From an uncultured Eubacteriales bacterium (GTDB taxonomy: Bacteria > Bacillota > Clostridia > Lachnospirales > Lachnospiraceae), in contig UQVN01000191.1 in assembly GCA_900544525.1 (NCBI GenBank), positions 1 to 6,617 on the forward strand: 6,617 bases of DNA, in the 5' to 3' direction. The notes below the pieces were generated by a model. It was not told the origin of the DNA, searched no databases, and was given only the letters and a program-made list of their open reading frames with translations. The position numbers and the translations under genes are program-made. Of the stretch, positions 6,603 to 6,617 are shown one piece after another. How positions within the stretch are numbered: position 1 is the first letter of the stretch; every line of letters begins with the position of its first letter.

Positions 6603-6617
6603 GTTAATAATTTATAT

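Overview
The window looks like ordinary chromosome from a low-GC, anaerobic Firmicute, most likely a clostridium of the Lachnospiraceae type. This rests on the A/T-rich composition, the strong AAGGAGG-like ribosome binding sites and the protein families present: a YitT membrane protein, a DegV fatty-acid-binding protein and a full-length bacterial pyruvate carboxylase. No marker gene fixes the species, so the taxonomic guess is an inference. I see no mobile element, CRISPR array, tRNA or rRNA.

Left part (1-1850, plus strand). A TGn-extended -10 promoter near 46-54 precedes three closely spaced genes that probably form one operon. They are a 95-residue charged coiled-coil protein (86-373), a YitT-family membrane protein with a C-terminal DUF2179 domain (395-1270), and a stand-alone galactitol/fructose-type PTS EIIA domain protein with its phosphorylatable His at residue 67 (1334-1804). 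A stem-loop at 1816-1848 ends the unit. The EIIA has no EIIB or EIIC partner in the window, so a regulatory role towards the neighbouring transporter-like protein is possible but unproven.

Middle (1847-2946, plus strand). A good promoter (TTTACA, 17 bases, TGnTAAAAT) starts within the tail of that stem-loop. It gives a leader of about 130 bases in front of a DegV/FakB-like gene (2014-2880, probable TTG start). In the family this protein carries a fatty acid, and in complete systems presents it to the kinase FakA. A long imperfect hairpin (2889-2946) follows.

Right part (3000-6602, minus strand). A complete 1149-residue pyruvate carboxylase gene is transcribed towards degV, so the two genes converge on a pair of terminator hairpins. 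Its promoter has a perfect TATAAT, and its short leader carries a GTACC-N4-GGTAC inverted repeat that could be an operator or an mRNA hairpin. The enzyme feeds pyruvate into oxaloacetate.

The genes belong to known families and I found no clear new system. The points most worth a second look are the conserved-or-not status of the coiled-coil/YitT/orphan-EIIA operon, the pyc leader inverted repeat and the long degV leader.
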